Positions 34,906-43,609 of a stretch of 64,000 nucleotides of DNA are shown piece by piece; the first letter of the stretch is position 1, and each line of letters begins with the position of its first letter. Below the pieces are notes generated by a model, which saw nothing but the letters and a program-made list of their open reading frames with translations, made no database searches and was not told the DNA's origin. Origin of the DNA: Azospirillum sp. B21. GTDB taxonomy: Bacteria; Pseudomonadota; Alphaproteobacteria; Azospirillales; Azospirillaceae. The stretch is taken from assembly GCF_008364825.1 (NCBI RefSeq), contig NZ_VTTO01000004.1, forward strand, positions 1 to 64,000, in the 5' to 3' direction. The position numbers were made by a program, and so were the translations under genes.

Positions 34906-36023
34906 CGCTCCGGCCGTGGCCCTGCCGACCGAAGCCACTGCCGGATGAACTGCTGTCGTCCTGGATCGCCCGCACCGCCATCGCGAACGGCCTGACTCCG
35001 GGACATTTCATACGCGCGGCCTGGCCTGAGGTCCGGGTCGCGGCTCGTGACATCGACCATGTCGGTCCCAGCCACGTGGTCGAGCGCATGGCGGCAAGGA
35101 CCCTCACAGACCCGGAACGGGCCTGGAGCACCACGCTGGGCAGCTTCAGCGGCTTTCTGTTCGAGGCGCACGCTCCGGCCGACGGTCGGCACGGTGGGAC
35201 CAAATGGATCACCCGCACCCGGATTGCCGGCGGCATCTGGCACTGGCCGGGACAGCAGTTCTGTCCTGCCTGCCTGGCCGAAGATCCGGTCTGGATGAGG
35301 CGGTCCTGGCGCCTGGCGCTGTCGGCGGTCTGCCCCCACCATGGCTGCGTACTGGCGGACCGCTGCGGCCGGTGCGAAGCGCCGGTCACGGTCATCCGGG
35401 CGGACCATCCTGGACAGTGTCACGCCTGCCAAGGCGATCTGTCGCTCACCCCCTCTGCCGCAGCGCCGTGGGAAGCCATCGCCCTCCACCGGCGCCATGA
35501 GGCCATCCTCGCCCGTGGCTGGGCGCAACTGGGAGAGTATAGTCTTTATTCCACCCGGTATTTCGACCTGCTGCACTATGTGCTGCGCTTGCTCGCAGGG
35601 CCGCGTTACGGAGAGCGGCTGCGGACGATCGTCAGCCGCCTGTGGGGCGGCGATGCCACGCCGCCGGTGCGACCGGTCGGGCTGGCCAAGCTTGAAACGC
35701 TTTCCCCAGGCGACCGTGCCCGGCTTCTCGACCTGGCCGCGCGCCTCCTGCCGGGATGGCCATACCGGTTCGTCGGCGCCTGTGCCGAAGCCGGGGCATG
35801 GCAGGGAGAGCTGATGTTCCACTTCGCCGATGCCCCCTTCGCTTTTGCCGATCCGGTGCGCCGGCTGCTTCACAATGCGCCGTACCGCCCCACACGCGAG
35901 GAAGCCGCAGCAGCGGCCGCCCATCTGCACCGCAGCGGTCAGCCGGTCACGACGCGCGCTCTGAGCAAGCTGGCGGGATCGGGCGCCGTCCGCGCCCGCC
36001 TGCACAGACCGGATGCGCCCTGA
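34902..36023 (+). CDS. tniQ: TniQ-family target-selection protein
   Basis: The 373-aa TniQ/TnsD family protein has an N-terminal PLPDELLSSWIARTAIANGL signature and zinc-binding cysteine/histidine clusters at about 121-165: FCPACLAED, then CPHHGC, CGRCEAP and CHAC. The C-terminal part is short. TniQ proteins choose the target; because this element sits in comM, this protein is the obvious candidate for recognising comM. It overlaps tniB by ATGA. No Cas proteins are encoded nearby, so RNA-guided targeting is not indicated. Confidence 0.88.
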   Translation: MTLRPWPCRPKPLPDELLSSWIARTAIANGLTPGHFIRAAWPEVRVAARDIDHVGPSHVVERMAARTLTDPERAWSTTLGSFSGFLFEAHAPADGRHGGTKWITRTRIAGGIWHWPGQQFCPACLAEDPVWMRRSWRLALSAVCPHHGCVLADRCGRCEAPVTVIRADHPGQCHACQGDLSLTPSAAAPWEAIALHRRHEAILARGWAQLGEYSLYSTRYFDLLHYVLRLLAGPRYGERLRTIVSRLWGGDATPPVRPVGLAKLETLSPGDRARLLDLAARLLPGWPYRFVGACAEAGAWQGELMFHFADAPFAFADPVRRLLHNAPYRPTREEAAAAAAHLHRSGQPVTTRALSKLAGSGAVRARLHRPDAP

Positions 36024-36026
36024 CTG

Positions 36027-36464
36027 TCAGGGCAGAACCGGGACCGACACCAGGCGCCACGTCCGACCATCCCGCTCCACCCGCCCCGCGTGCTTCAGGC
36101 GGTTCAACACCATGCCGGTGGTCTTGGGATGCACGGCCAGGCCGAGGCGCGCCTGGGCTTCGCGTGCGATGTCCGAGGCCTTCAGGCTCTTCGGGTAAGC
36201 CGCGGTCAAAGCGGCGAGGACCTGGGCCTGGAAGGCCCCCTTGCCGACCGTCCGGCCCGTCGTGGCCGCCACGACCAAGGGCGGCGGCAGTGGAACCGTC
36301 AGCACGCGGGCCGCCGCTTCGGCATCGGCCAGTGACGACCGCAGCACACTCAGCCGCTCCTGAAGCCGGTCGATCTGCCCGGTTGCCGCGATGATCTCCT
36401 GTCGGATGACAGCCACCCTGCCGGCGAGTTCCTGGCTGAATTGCGTGTGCGCGGTCATCGGCAC
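36027..36464 (-). CDS. Hypothetical coiled-coil/winged-helix protein, 145 aa
   Basis: The N-terminal half (ELAGRVAVIRQEIIAATGQIDRLQERLSVL) is a probable coiled coil. The C-terminal half (AFQAQVLAALTAAYPKSLKASDIAREAQARLGLAVHPKTTGMVLNRLK, abbreviated here by its ends AFQAQ and LNRLK) resembles a winged-helix DNA-binding domain. It is convergent with tniQ, three bases apart, and may be an element-encoded regulator. No family is recognised. Confidence 0.55.
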   Translation of the reverse strand: MPMTAHTQFSQELAGRVAVIRQEIIAATGQIDRLQERLSVLRSSLADAEAAARVLTVPLPPPLVVAATTGRTVGKGAFQAQVLAALTAAYPKSLKASDIAREAQARLGLAVHPKTTGMVLNRLKHAGRVERDGRTWRLVSVPVLP

Positions 36465-36548
36465 CCCTCCACCGGCCTGTCATCTTCCCTTGCGATCAAA
36501 GAATTCTAATCATATTATTTTTATTCTTCAATGCCGAGGTTTCAGTCG
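36465..36548 (+). promoter_or_regulatory. AT-rich promoter region of the small HTH gene
   Basis: About 45 bases at 36487-36531 are strikingly AT-rich (ATTCTAATCATATTATTTTT) in a GC-rich context, between divergent genes. They are likely to contain promoters for the HTH gene and perhaps for the coiled-coil gene. Exact boxes are not clear. Confidence 0.4.
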
Positions 36549-36872
36549 ATGACGGTGCAGACGACGTTCGGTCAAGACCTCAAAGCATGGCGGACCGATC
36601 TGGGGCTCACGCAGACGCAGGCGGCCCATCTTCTGGCAATCGGCCAGAGCTGGTACAGCAAGCTCGAGAAGGATACGAACCCGCCGGGTCACAAGGTGAT
36701 CGAACGCTTTTCTGCGCTCCGTCACTCATCCAGCCAGCAACACTCCATGTACACATCCGCCTGCACAGCGTTGCTGGAGGAATTGCGCGTGGAAGCCGGC
36801 CGCAGGCCAAAGCGCACGGAGGAGGCTCTGCGCATCGCCGTATCGCTCATCCGGTTCGTGAACGCGGAATGA
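36549..36872 (+). CDS. Small XRE-type helix-turn-helix protein
   Basis: The 107-aa protein carries an XRE-like helix-turn-helix in FGQDLKAWRTDLGLTQTQAA and the recognition helix region IGQSWYSKLEKD. ATG 36549 has AGG nine bases upstream; an upstream ATG at 36531 is also in frame. The stop overlaps the start of the next gene by ATGA, so the two are coupled. Probably a regulator of the element or of its neighbours. Confidence 0.6.
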   Translation: MTVQTTFGQDLKAWRTDLGLTQTQAAHLLAIGQSWYSKLEKDTNPPGHKVIERFSALRHSSSQQHSMYTSACTALLEELRVEAGRRPKRTEEALRIAVSLIRFVNAE

Positions 36873-37534
36873 AGACTATTCCTTGGGGAACCACCTTGCC
36901 CGATCCGACGGCGTTGGCCCGCATCGGTGGAGCGTTAACCGCGGACCTCGCTCTGGCGCTCGCCTTCCGCCGTTGGATCTATCGCTGGGAATGTTGCCCG
37001 TCGCCCTCTCCCGATCTGCTCCGGCTGCGGTTGGTGCGCCGGCACCGCGGGAGGGAGCGCACCGTTGTCATCGACGCGATGCAGCGCACGTCGTTGCGCC
37101 GGCAGTGGAGAGCGATCGGCGAGACCATGCGAAGCACGCGGCAAGCCGCCGTCCAGCGCAAGGAAGACTATTTTCTGCTGACCGACCGTTCGATGTCACC
37201 GGTCCTGCGCGGCAATCTGGAGCGTTTGGTCGCCTGCCGCCCCGCCTGCCCGCCCCGCGCGGTGGAACGGGCACTCTGCGACGAATGCCCGCCGCACGCG
37301 CTGATATCGATCGGCGTCCTGATGGCGCGGGCCGGCCGGCTCGGCATCCCCGCACCGGCCGCCCATGCCGCGATCATCTGGATGCTGGCGGTCGACGATT
37401 TGCGCTGCGATCTTCACCAGCCGCTGGGTCGGGATGCGTATGTTCGGCGTCTGTGGAGCTATGAGCCGACGGCACCTCAGCCCTTGCCAGAACCGCCTCA
37501 ACAATCTGGTCCACCGTGGCGGTTTCCGTTCTGA
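36869..37534 (+). CDS. Hypothetical protein with a Cys pair motif
   Basis: The 221-aa protein has no recognised family. It contains ACRPACPPRAVERALCDECP (four Cys that could bind zinc). It starts by a 4-nt overlap with the HTH gene. Its last 161 bases overlap the convergent gene on the minus strand, which is a long overlap for this genome. The coupling to an HTH gene next to tniQ suggests an element-specific function, but nothing more can be said. Confidence 0.5.
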   Translation: MKTIPWGTTLPDPTALARIGGALTADLALALAFRRWIYRWECCPSPSPDLLRLRLVRRHRGRERTVVIDAMQRTSLRRQWRAIGETMRSTRQAAVQRKEDYFLLTDRSMSPVLRGNLERLVACRPACPPRAVERALCDECPPHALISIGVLMARAGRLGIPAPAAHAAIIWMLAVDDLRCDLHQPLGRDAYVRRLWSYEPTAPQPLPEPPQQSGPPWRFPF

Positions 37535-39269
37535 CCTTGGTGAACAGCAGATGGTGACGCAGATCGCCGACACCCCGGCCGTTCATCCGTTCCCCCCATT
37601 GCCCCCGCCGGGCGCGCACGGCCGTGACGACGCTGCACAGGTCCTGTTCCGACAAGCGGCTGCCATCCGGCTGAGCGATCAGCATCACCCCCTCCCAGTC
37701 CTTGGGATGCTTCGGGCGTGGTTCGAGGCCCATCAGACAGCTCCAGCGTCCGGACACGGAGAACTCCGCCACGAGAACCATGCGGGTCAGCCGGTCGGTG
37801 ATCTTGTGCCACCACCCTCCGTTGGGATGCGGCGGCAGGCAGCCGAAGGTGAATTCGCCATGGTGCCGTTCGGCTCCCGGCGGCACCACCAGACCGGCAA
37901 GACCGGTCACGGATGAGTGGCACGACAGCGCCCGCAAGACGTCGCAGAACAGATCGACCTCGGGCTCGGTCGGCGGGTCCGCGGGAGGCTGCTCATTCCC
38001 GGTGATGAGCCTCACCCGGCGCACGGTTCCCTGGTCCGCCCCCAACACGCCGCTCGACACCTCGTCGGGAACGAGCACCTCCCCTGGGATGTGCACAACC
38101 GGCGTGCTGGTGGTGGCACGCTGGATGGTCTCGACACGGAGCGGCAGGTTGCTGAGTGCCGGAAACCGTGGAACGATGGAGGGGAGTTTCAGATCCTCCT
38201 GGGGCAAGTGCCGGTTCGGCCGGCGATTGTTGACCACCCGCTTTGGCCCGACATAGCCTGCGATGCTGTGCATCAGCACACGTCCGCCCTCGTCATGAGT
38301 TCCGGCAGGCTCGTCCTCGCACCTCTCGATGATCAGCTCATCGAACGGGAACGGTGCCGTACATTGGAAGAGACGGAGCAAGAGAACCCGTTCCGTCGGA
38401 GTACCGTCGGCCAGCGTAGCCGTGAATCGCTTTCCCTCCCCCGTCAGCCTCGTGCGTCCGGTAAGGGGAAACGTCGCGTACAGCGAGGCTGGCCGCCGTC
38501 CTGCCGCTGCAGCCATGGCTGCCAGGAAGGGCAAGCAGAAGGCCTGACGCTCGGCAGAGTTTTCCGCGGTGCCGAAGAAACGGCCGAGAGTGCAGCAATC
38601 GTCCCGGCCAAAGCCAGCCCGGGGTGCAATCCGGAGCACCCGCCAAGGGGCGTCAGCGGTTGCCGAGGACGACGGATCGGCTGGCACAATCTCCATCCTG
38701 GTGCGCGTGAGATCGCACAGACTTCCCGGGTCTCGCAGGAACGCTCCGTTCAACAAGGCTTGGGCGAGGGCCGTCGACGTTCCGATGTAGAACTGGGCCA
38801 GGGTAAGAGCCGGGATGATCAGGCCGTAGGGATCGTTGCCCACCTGCACGCCGACCAACCGGACATCCCTGCTGTGGAGCCGATAGACATGGGGCGGCAG
38901 GATGTAGTCGGTCTTGCGCTGTGGCGAAACCGGGTCGTATCCGCCGAACTCGCGGATCCGGTTGGAACCGACGGTCACGTCGAGCGTACAGTCTTCCAGT
39001 GTCTCAGCGCTGTCGGCAATCTTCTGACCATCATGCCAGACGCTGCCGATGATCAACAGCGGCAACCATCCCGCTCCTGCCAGAGCCCTTTTGGGAACGG
39101 AATTCCCTCCAATTCCAACGAACAGACAGTCGATCAACGGATCGAAAGGATCGGTCGCGTTGCTATGCGGACCATTGATCCAAACCAGACGCCACGGTCC
39201 GCCCTCGGGGAAGGTCTCGAAGAAAAGTTCTATATCCTCGGCGGAAGCACGGACTGAATTGAGTGCCAC
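37374..39269 (-). CDS. Large hypothetical protein, possible TnsE-like features
   Basis: The protein of about 631 aa is read from GTG 39269, which has GAGGGAG six bases upstream; longer in-frame starts exist up to 39506. No domain is certain. A central hydrophobic-aromatic segment (YGLIIPALTLAQFYIGTSTA) and a C-terminal part (FSVSGRWSCLMGLEPRPKHP, then a R-G-W and HH-containing stretch) resemble in order the parts remembered for TnsE, the conjugation/replication targeting protein of Tn7. This is weak pattern resemblance only. Position beside tnsABC-tniQ and length fit that idea; other accessory functions are equally possible. Confidence 0.45.
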   Translation of the reverse strand: MALNSVRASAEDIELFFETFPEGGPWRLVWINGPHSNATDPFDPLIDCLFVGIGGNSVPKRALAGAGWLPLLIIGSVWHDGQKIADSAETLEDCTLDVTVGSNRIREFGGYDPVSPQRKTDYILPPHVYRLHSRDVRLVGVQVGNDPYGLIIPALTLAQFYIGTSTALAQALLNGAFLRDPGSLCDLTRTRMEIVPADPSSSATADAPWRVLRIAPRAGFGRDDCCTLGRFFGTAENSAERQAFCLPFLAAMAAAAGRRPASLYATFPLTGRTRLTGEGKRFTATLADGTPTERVLLLRLFQCTAPFPFDELIIERCEDEPAGTHDEGGRVLMHSIAGYVGPKRVVNNRRPNRHLPQEDLKLPSIVPRFPALSNLPLRVETIQRATTSTPVVHIPGEVLVPDEVSSGVLGADQGTVRRVRLITGNEQPPADPPTEPEVDLFCDVLRALSCHSSVTGLAGLVVPPGAERHHGEFTFGCLPPHPNGGWWHKITDRLTRMVLVAEFSVSGRWSCLMGLEPRPKHPKDWEGVMLIAQPDGSRLSEQDLCSVVTAVRARRGQWGERMNGRGVGDLRHHLLFTKVRTETATVDQIVEAVLARAEVPSAHSSTDAEHTHPDPAAGEDRSANRRPPASR

Positions 39270-39717
39270 GCCCATCTCCCTCAGCTCATTCGGGTTATCA
39301 GAGTGGCCGAGCGCTTGGTGCATAAGCAATCGATTGCATTGTGGGGGACCATCACCGAAGCAATGATTGGATGTGCCATATCGATTTGGAAACGAAACGA
39401 GGCTTCCGGGATACTGTTTTTCGCACGCCCTGCTGGCGCCGGCGCTGCTCATTTCGTTGGCGCAATGAGGGTATCGACGCTTTCCCTTGGATGAGGGCGT
39501 TGCCACAACGATGCAAATGCCCGGCGAATCGGGACACGCATGACGCGGAGATGGCGCCGAACGCCCCCCTCTCCATCAGCAGCGATATCGGCTTGCGACC
39601 GGATTTGCCAGCCGGAGCTGTGAAGGACCTCACTGTCACCCTCCATCACCGAAAGCAGAAACACATGCTTGTGAAATCAACTTTACGGAGAAGGCTGTGT
39701 GCCTGGTCTCAAAAAAC

Positions 39718-40026
39718 ATGACGGTCGATGGTCACCGCACCTCGATGAGCCTGGAACCCGTCATGTGGGACGCTCTCCGTGACGCTGCCCGGCGAGAGGG
39801 TATGACAGCCAATGCCCTTGTTTCCCAACTCGCAGAGCGGTCTCCACGCACCCTGACGAGCGACGTCCGGGCGTTCATCGCCGGCTGCTACCGGGCGGCA
39901 GCCACCGAGGCAGGACACAGTGCCGCCGGACATGGCCTGGAGCTTCCATTGACGGTAGATCGGTTCATGACCGATCCCGGCCCATCACCCACTCTCCCTG
40001 CCGAGAGGTTGGCATCGGTCCGATAG
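39718..40026 (+). CDS. Ribbon-helix-helix protein
   Basis: The protein of about 102 aa starts MTVDGHRTSMSLEPVMWDAL and continues ARREGMTANALVSQLAE, matching RHH_4-type ribbon-helix-helix DNA-binding domains common in alphaproteobacteria. ATG 39718 is preferred; GTG 39697 is the first start in the frame. The second half is not similar to anything recognised. Likely a small transcription factor or an antitoxin-like regulator. Confidence 0.65.
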   Translation: MTVDGHRTSMSLEPVMWDALRDAARREGMTANALVSQLAERSPRTLTSDVRAFIAGCYRAAATEAGHSAAGHGLELPLTVDRFMTDPGPSPTLPAERLASVR

Positions 40027-40517
40027 GCCCCAGCACTCTGCACCTTCCAACAGCCGTGGCTGCGGCGCCTTCGTTTCTCGGACCTCCGGGTACGACCGAA
40101 CGTCCGTGGACACGATCCCCGCCGGTCCGTTCACCGGCGGCACCACGCTCCTCGTCAGGACAATTTCCGATCTGAAACCATTGTCTTCAGATATTCTGGT
40201 TTCCAGTATTTTGTCTTTATCTTCTACCCTGGACTTATCGTTTTTCCATCAGGCTGATATCCATCCCAGCAGGCCTGAAAGAGGGCAACTCACGAGCGGA
40301 ATTTCTGTTTCTTCTGCTGGAAACGACTGGAATTTCGAGGGGCCAGCCTCTGCGCCATCCGGATTCCGAATGGAATCCTCGCAGGGTCAAAAAGGCAACT
40401 TTCGTATCTCTTGAGCGGTTGCGACAGAGTGATTTGACGCGCATACTTATCAATAGATCAATTGCATGCGTAAGTAAAAAAGTTGTAACTGAAAATCAAA
40501 CGGGTTGGGAGGGGTCG
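40027..40517. other. 490-base regulatory stretch upstream of ietA
   Basis: No supported gene. The sequence becomes AT-rich and repetitive: GGAATTTC occurs twice (about 40310 and 40330), GGATTCC and GGAATCC face each other near 40360-40380, and TCTGAAA/TTCAGA face each other near 40168-40190. These are plausible operator or promoter elements for the toxic ATPase/protease pair. Confidence 0.4.
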
Positions 40518-41744
40518 ATGTCATTCATGCCACTCGGTTCGATGCAGGAGCCGCGTCCATCCGACACGGTCCTGGCGTTGATCGAAGCCGCACTCAATTC
40601 CGACTTCGTGGCGGTCCGCCGCCTCGGCACCACCCTGGTCCGCAGCCTTCCTGAACCGGATCGGGTCAGCACGCAGGAGCGGCTCACGCGGCTGTTCCGA
40701 GGCGCGGGCGGAACCCGCCCGCCGCACGCCGTGGCGCCCCTCGACGTCAAAACCAAATCCCCCCTGGTTGAGGAGCTGCCTTGGCCAACAGGCCCGCTGT
40801 TCCTTGACGACGAGGACTCCCAGCTGCTGGAGCGGTTCATCGCCGAAGCGCAGGCGGCCGACGAGCTCGCCGGCGCCGGACTGGCGCCACGCTCCAATCT
40901 GCTGCTGGTCGGGCCGCCGGGAACCGGCAAGACCCTGACGGCTGGCCACATCGCAGCGCGCCTGGGGCTGCCCTTCCATGTGGCCCGGCTCGACACCATC
41001 GTGTCTTCGCTGCTCGGAGACACGGCCAAGAACATCCGCGGCATCTTCGACTTCGTCCAGCGCGAACAGGGGCTGCTGTTCCTGGACGAGATCGACGCCG
41101 TCGCCAAGCAGCGGGACGATGCCCGCGACATCGGTGAGTTGAAGCGCGTCGTCAACACTCTGCTGCAAGGGCTCGACCGCCTCGACCATCGCTGTGTCGT
41201 CATCGCCGCCAGCAACCACGGCCACCTGCTCGATCCGGCGGTGTGGCGCCGCTTCCCATACCGCCTCACTGTCGATCAGCCGGCGGCGGGGCTGCGCGCC
41301 AGCCTGTGGTCCCATTATCTCGGCCTCGACCCCGCGGAGGCCCCTATTGCCGATGCCTTGGCCGGCATGTCGGACGGGTTGTCGGGCTCCGATGTCGCCG
41401 AGATCGCCCTTGCTGCCCGGCGCACCGCTCATCTGAAACGGACAAAAGTTTCCTTCACCGCAATCGCCGGTGCGCTTCTGGATTGCGCGAATGGCAAATT
41501 TTCGTTACCAACCATAGGTGAGCTCGACCGCGACGCGACCCTCAGTCTGCGCCGCGCGGTCGGCGAGCGGTTCGATTTGACCAACGGCCAGCTCAGCGCC
41601 CTCTTCTCCGTGACCTACGAGGCCGTGGCAAAGGACGCGCGGGTGAAACGCGCCGGGGGGAAGCGAAGGAGCGGCCTTGCCCAACAATCCGGTGCTGCGG
41701 CTGACGGTGCACCCACGGCGGGAGCGCGTGACCGGCGGCGGTAA
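40518..41744 (+). CDS. ietA: IetA-like AAA ATPase
   Basis: The 408-aa AAA ATPase has Walker A LLLVGPPGTGKTLTAGH (near 131-140), Walker B LLFLDEIDAVAKQRDD (near 190), and a sensor in VVIAASNHGHLLDP. Together with the overlapping subtilisin-like gene it matches the two-gene IetAS module, known as a plasmid incompatibility/toxicity locus in Agrobacterium and later as an anti-phage system (ATPase plus subtilisin-like protease). ATG 40518 follows GGGAGGGG. The 3' end overlaps ietS by 68 bases. Confidence 0.8.
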   Translation: MSFMPLGSMQEPRPSDTVLALIEAALNSDFVAVRRLGTTLVRSLPEPDRVSTQERLTRLFRGAGGTRPPHAVAPLDVKTKSPLVEELPWPTGPLFLDDEDSQLLERFIAEAQAADELAGAGLAPRSNLLLVGPPGTGKTLTAGHIAARLGLPFHVARLDTIVSSLLGDTAKNIRGIFDFVQREQGLLFLDEIDAVAKQRDDARDIGELKRVVNTLLQGLDRLDHRCVVIAASNHGHLLDPAVWRRFPYRLTVDQPAAGLRASLWSHYLGLDPAEAPIADALAGMSDGLSGSDVAEIALAARRTAHLKRTKVSFTAIAGALLDCANGKFSLPTIGELDRDATLSLRRAVGERFDLTNGQLSALFSVTYEAVAKDARVKRAGGKRRSGLAQQSGAAADGAPTAGARDRRR

Positions 41745-42770
41745 AGACGACAGCAAAATCACTCCCCATTATGCCGACCGGCGCCGGGCCCTTATCGAAC
41801 GGGTGTCGAGCCTGGTCGACCCGGCATCGCCTCACACGCTCTGGTTCGCCGGACACGCGCTGTTCTGGGTCGGCGTCGACCTCGACTCGCTGGCTCCAAC
41901 CTACACGCCAAACGATCTCTTCCACTCCGACATCGGCGTACGGCTCGTCGCTCCCTGGAACACGGGTTATGTGGTCGAGGTGCCCTTAGCCAGCCGCGCT
42001 GCTCTGCTGCAGCGCCTGCGGCAGCCCAACACCACTCCGCAGCGGGTGGACATCTCACGGATCGTCAGCTTCCGCCCGCTTCACAAGGAGATCACCCCAG
42101 ACAGCCTGAAGCAGGCCTGGGCGACGGCCGCCCTGGACGGGCCGGGGGTTCCCGCCGGGTTCATTGTCTGCCTGCCGCCCTTCCAGTCCGTCGCCGCACG
42201 AGACGCCGTCCTTGAGCATCTCTGGCGCTGGATGGCCGAGCAGCCGATGATCCAGCTCGGCCAGTCCCTGCCCATGGAAGGCGGTTCGGATCTGGTTCTG
42301 CCGAACGGCCAGCCGGGTGGCGCCCCGCTGGTGCCCGGGGCCGCGGCGGACCAGCGTCGACGCATCCAAGCCTCCTATCGCGCCGGCCATCACCCACGCC
42401 TGCCGGTGACGGCGTGTTTGCGCGAAGCGCTGTTTCAGGGAAGCGAGCGCGGTCTCATCGTCCGCTGGGACCCGGTCACTCCCCTGGCACCGGCGCGACC
42501 TGGAGGTGGCCGGGAGCCTGACCTTGACCGCGAGATCTCGCTCGATGAACCGATCGTCGGGCACATCGACGGGGGTTTTACCTCGCGGCGCTACCGCCCC
42601 GCCGTGGTCTGGGAAGCCGACCCCTTCCTGGCACCGGCCGATCTGGACACCAACCACGGCAACTGCACCGCGGCGCTGATCGTCGAAGCCCATGGCTGGA
42701 ACACCGATCTCGATCTTCCTCCCCTGCACTGCCGCCTGGGTATCGTGCCGGCGGTCCCGCGCTCGACCTA

Positions 42771-43609
42771 GGGCTGGGACCCATAAAGGGATTCCCAAGG
42801 GTGCGGGGTTGTGATTCAAGGTCTCCGGAAGGAGACCGCTGTTGGACCGAGACTATTTTTGGCTGACCGACACGCAGTTTGCGCGGCTTGAACCACATCT
42901 GCCGACGGACACCCGTGGCAAGCCCCGGGTCGATGATCGCCGGGTCATCAGCGGTATCGTGCATGTCCTGATCTCCGGCTGCCGGTGGAAGGATGCCCCT
43001 GCGGTCTACGGGCCGCGCAAGACGCTGTACAACCGCTTCCAGCGCTGGGCGGCCAAGGGTGTCTGGTCGAACCTGTTTCACGCTCTGGCCACCGCCGGAG
43101 GACCGCCCGCGGAGGTTTTGATCGATTCCTCCGCCGTAAAGGCGCATCGCTGCGCCTCGGGCGGAAAAGGGGGGAGCGGAACCAGGCGATCGGTCGCTCG
43201 CGCGGCGGTCGCACCACCAAAATCCACGCCCTGACCGACCGGAACTGCCGCCCCATCGCCTTCCTACTCACCGGCGGGCAGGTCGCGGATTGCGTTGCTG
43301 CCGACACCCTGCTCGACAAAGTCGCCGCCGCCGATCTGATCCATGGCGACAAGGGCTACGACACCAACGCCGTGCGCCGGAAGATCGAGGCGATTGGAGC
43401 CGCGCCAAACATCCCGCCCAAGATCAACCGCATCTGGAAAAACTGTTTCTCGCCATACCTTTATCGAAACCGCAACGCCATCGAGCGCATGTTCAATCGG
43501 CTCAAGGATTTCCGACGTGTCGCCACCCGTTACGACCGGCTGGCCACAAACTTCCATGCCGCCGTCTGCATCGCCGCTGCCGTCTGCTACTGGTTATGAG
43601 TCCCAGCCC
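42771..43609 (+). mobile_element. IS5-family (IS427-type) element, 839 bp, inside ietS
   Basis: Inverted repeats begin GGGCTGGGACCCATAA at 42771 and, on the other strand, GGGCTGGGACTCATAA ending at 43609 (15 of 16 match). The element is flanked by a TA duplication (42769-42770 and 43610-43611), as expected for the IS427 subgroup. Two overlapping transposase frames are present. Confidence 0.92.
42842..43599 (+). CDS. IS5-family transposase expressed by frameshift (orfA/orfB)
   Basis: orfA (42842-43234, TTG start after AAGGAG) contains FWLTDTQFARLEPHLPTD and CRWKDAPAVYGP. orfB (frame of 42985-43599) continues with GRSRGGRTTKIHALTD, LIHGDKGYDTNAVR and RNAIERMFNRLKDFRRVATRYD. The frames meet at an A4G6 run near 43166-43176, the typical -1 slippage site of this subgroup. 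The fusion has the D-D-E set, so the element may be active. Confidence 0.88.

Larger units (their letters stand above)
22860..36023 (+). mobile_element. Tn7-like transposon: minimum extent (one end to end of tniQ)
   Basis: This joins the terminal repeats at the comM break with the tnsA-tnsB-tniB-tniQ operon. Elements of the Tn6022/AbaR type are known to insert in comM and carry a TnsA-like protein, a DDE transposase, a TniB-type ATPase and a TniQ-family targeting protein. Here about 8.6 kb of cargo and insertion sequences separate this end from tnsA. The opposite end was not found, so the true element probably extends further right. Confidence 0.6.
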
